Source: JALZBN01 sp035525375 (GTDB lineage Bacteria > Actinomycetota > Acidimicrobiia > Acidimicrobiales > AC-14). From it: 20,562 bases of DNA. The DNA lies in the NCBI GenBank assembly GCA_035525375.1, contig DATLEI010000107.1:1-20562 (forward strand). Reading direction: 5' to 3'. Both the position numbers and the translations under genes were made by a program. Below, piece after piece: positions 20,462 to 20,562 of the stretch (the stretch's first letter is position 1; each line of letters starts with the position of its first letter). A model generated the notes under the pieces. The model had not been told where the DNA came from and made no database searches. It was given only the letters and a program-made list of their open reading frames with translations.

Positions 20462-20562
20462 ATGGACCACGTCCGCTGGGACGATCGCCCTCAGCTCCAC
20501 AGACCAGTTCTCGTCGCTGCCTTCGAAGGATGGAACGATGCCGCCGATGCGGCCTCGGCGGC
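20462..20562 (+). CDS. PAC2-family protein, N-terminal part (cut by window edge)
   Basis: Thirty-three codons are visible from ATG 20462. They include RPVLVAAFEGWNDAADAAS, the characteristic opening of actinobacterial PAC2-family proteins, relatives of the proteasome assembly chaperone 2 ATP-grasp-like fold (PF09754). The cellular role of the bacterial members is not well defined; many live in genomes with a 20S proteasome. The gene diverges from lhr with 29 bp between the start codons and runs off the right edge. Confidence 0.8.
   Translation, partial: MDHVRWDDRPQLHRPVLVAAFEGWNDAADAASA

Noticed and set aside
1..20562. tRNA, rRNA, CRISPR arrays, insertion sequences, attachment sites
   Set aside because: No T-loop/anticodon pattern, regularly spaced repeats, transposase motifs or terminal inverted repeats were seen on either strand.

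Overview
This window is high-GC, gene-dense bacterial chromosome that reads as actinobacterial. The signs are Ku with split LigD-type end-joining genes, an lhr-nei pair arranged as in mycobacteria, a PAC2-family gene, a two-domain Lnt-like protein with a Ser-type nucleophile motif, and several starts that look leaderless behind a TANNNT -10 box. A deep-branching class such as Acidimicrobiia is a guess. I see no rRNA, tRNA, CRISPR array, insertion sequence or phage gene, and no gene-free stretch longer than about 100 bp.

Left part (1-4956): the tail of an unidentified gene, a small lipoprotein on the minus strand, then a non-homologous end-joining (NHEJ) cluster. A stand-alone ATP-dependent DNA ligase, Ku and a LigD-type polymerase run rightward. 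A second protein, 3'-phosphoesterase fused to polymerase, runs leftward and meets the first polymerase gene with its stop codon overlapping in a shared CTAG. The activities of a one-piece LigD are thus spread over three polypeptides, with the polymerase module present twice. The phosphoesterase-polymerase gene appears to be the last gene of a leftward operon that begins with a cytochrome P450 and a B12-binding radical SAM enzyme (4976-7727).

Middle (7754-12764): an apolipoprotein N-acyltransferase-like membrane protein, with no ordinary start codon at its expected N-terminus and Ser where the catalytic Cys should be, is followed by a lipoprotein glucose/sorbosone-type dehydrogenase. A hairpin separates these from a leftward pair: a fusion of two CBS domains to citrate synthase, and a GNAT acetyltransferase starting one base after it.

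Right part (12862-20432): a leftward four-gene operon of the large helicase Lhr, an endonuclease VIII-type glycosylase, a long coiled-coil protein with a histone-H1-like Lys/Ala/Pro tail, and an MFS exporter, with junctions that overlap or are one base apart. The start of a PAC2-family gene diverges from lhr at the right edge. Two compact divergent promoters (553-601 and 433-461 of the last kilobase, i.e. 20433-20461) fit leaderless or nearly leaderless transcripts.

Across the whole window the palindromic octamer GGCGCGCC occurs 28 times by my reading, in all three codon phases and also outside genes. This is far above simple base-composition expectation and resembles a genome-wide HIP1-like signature. 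The points I rate highest are this octamer, the CBS-citrate synthase fusion, the split and duplicated NHEJ modules, the coiled-coil/basic-tail protein in the lhr-nei operon, and the Cys-to-Ser Lnt.
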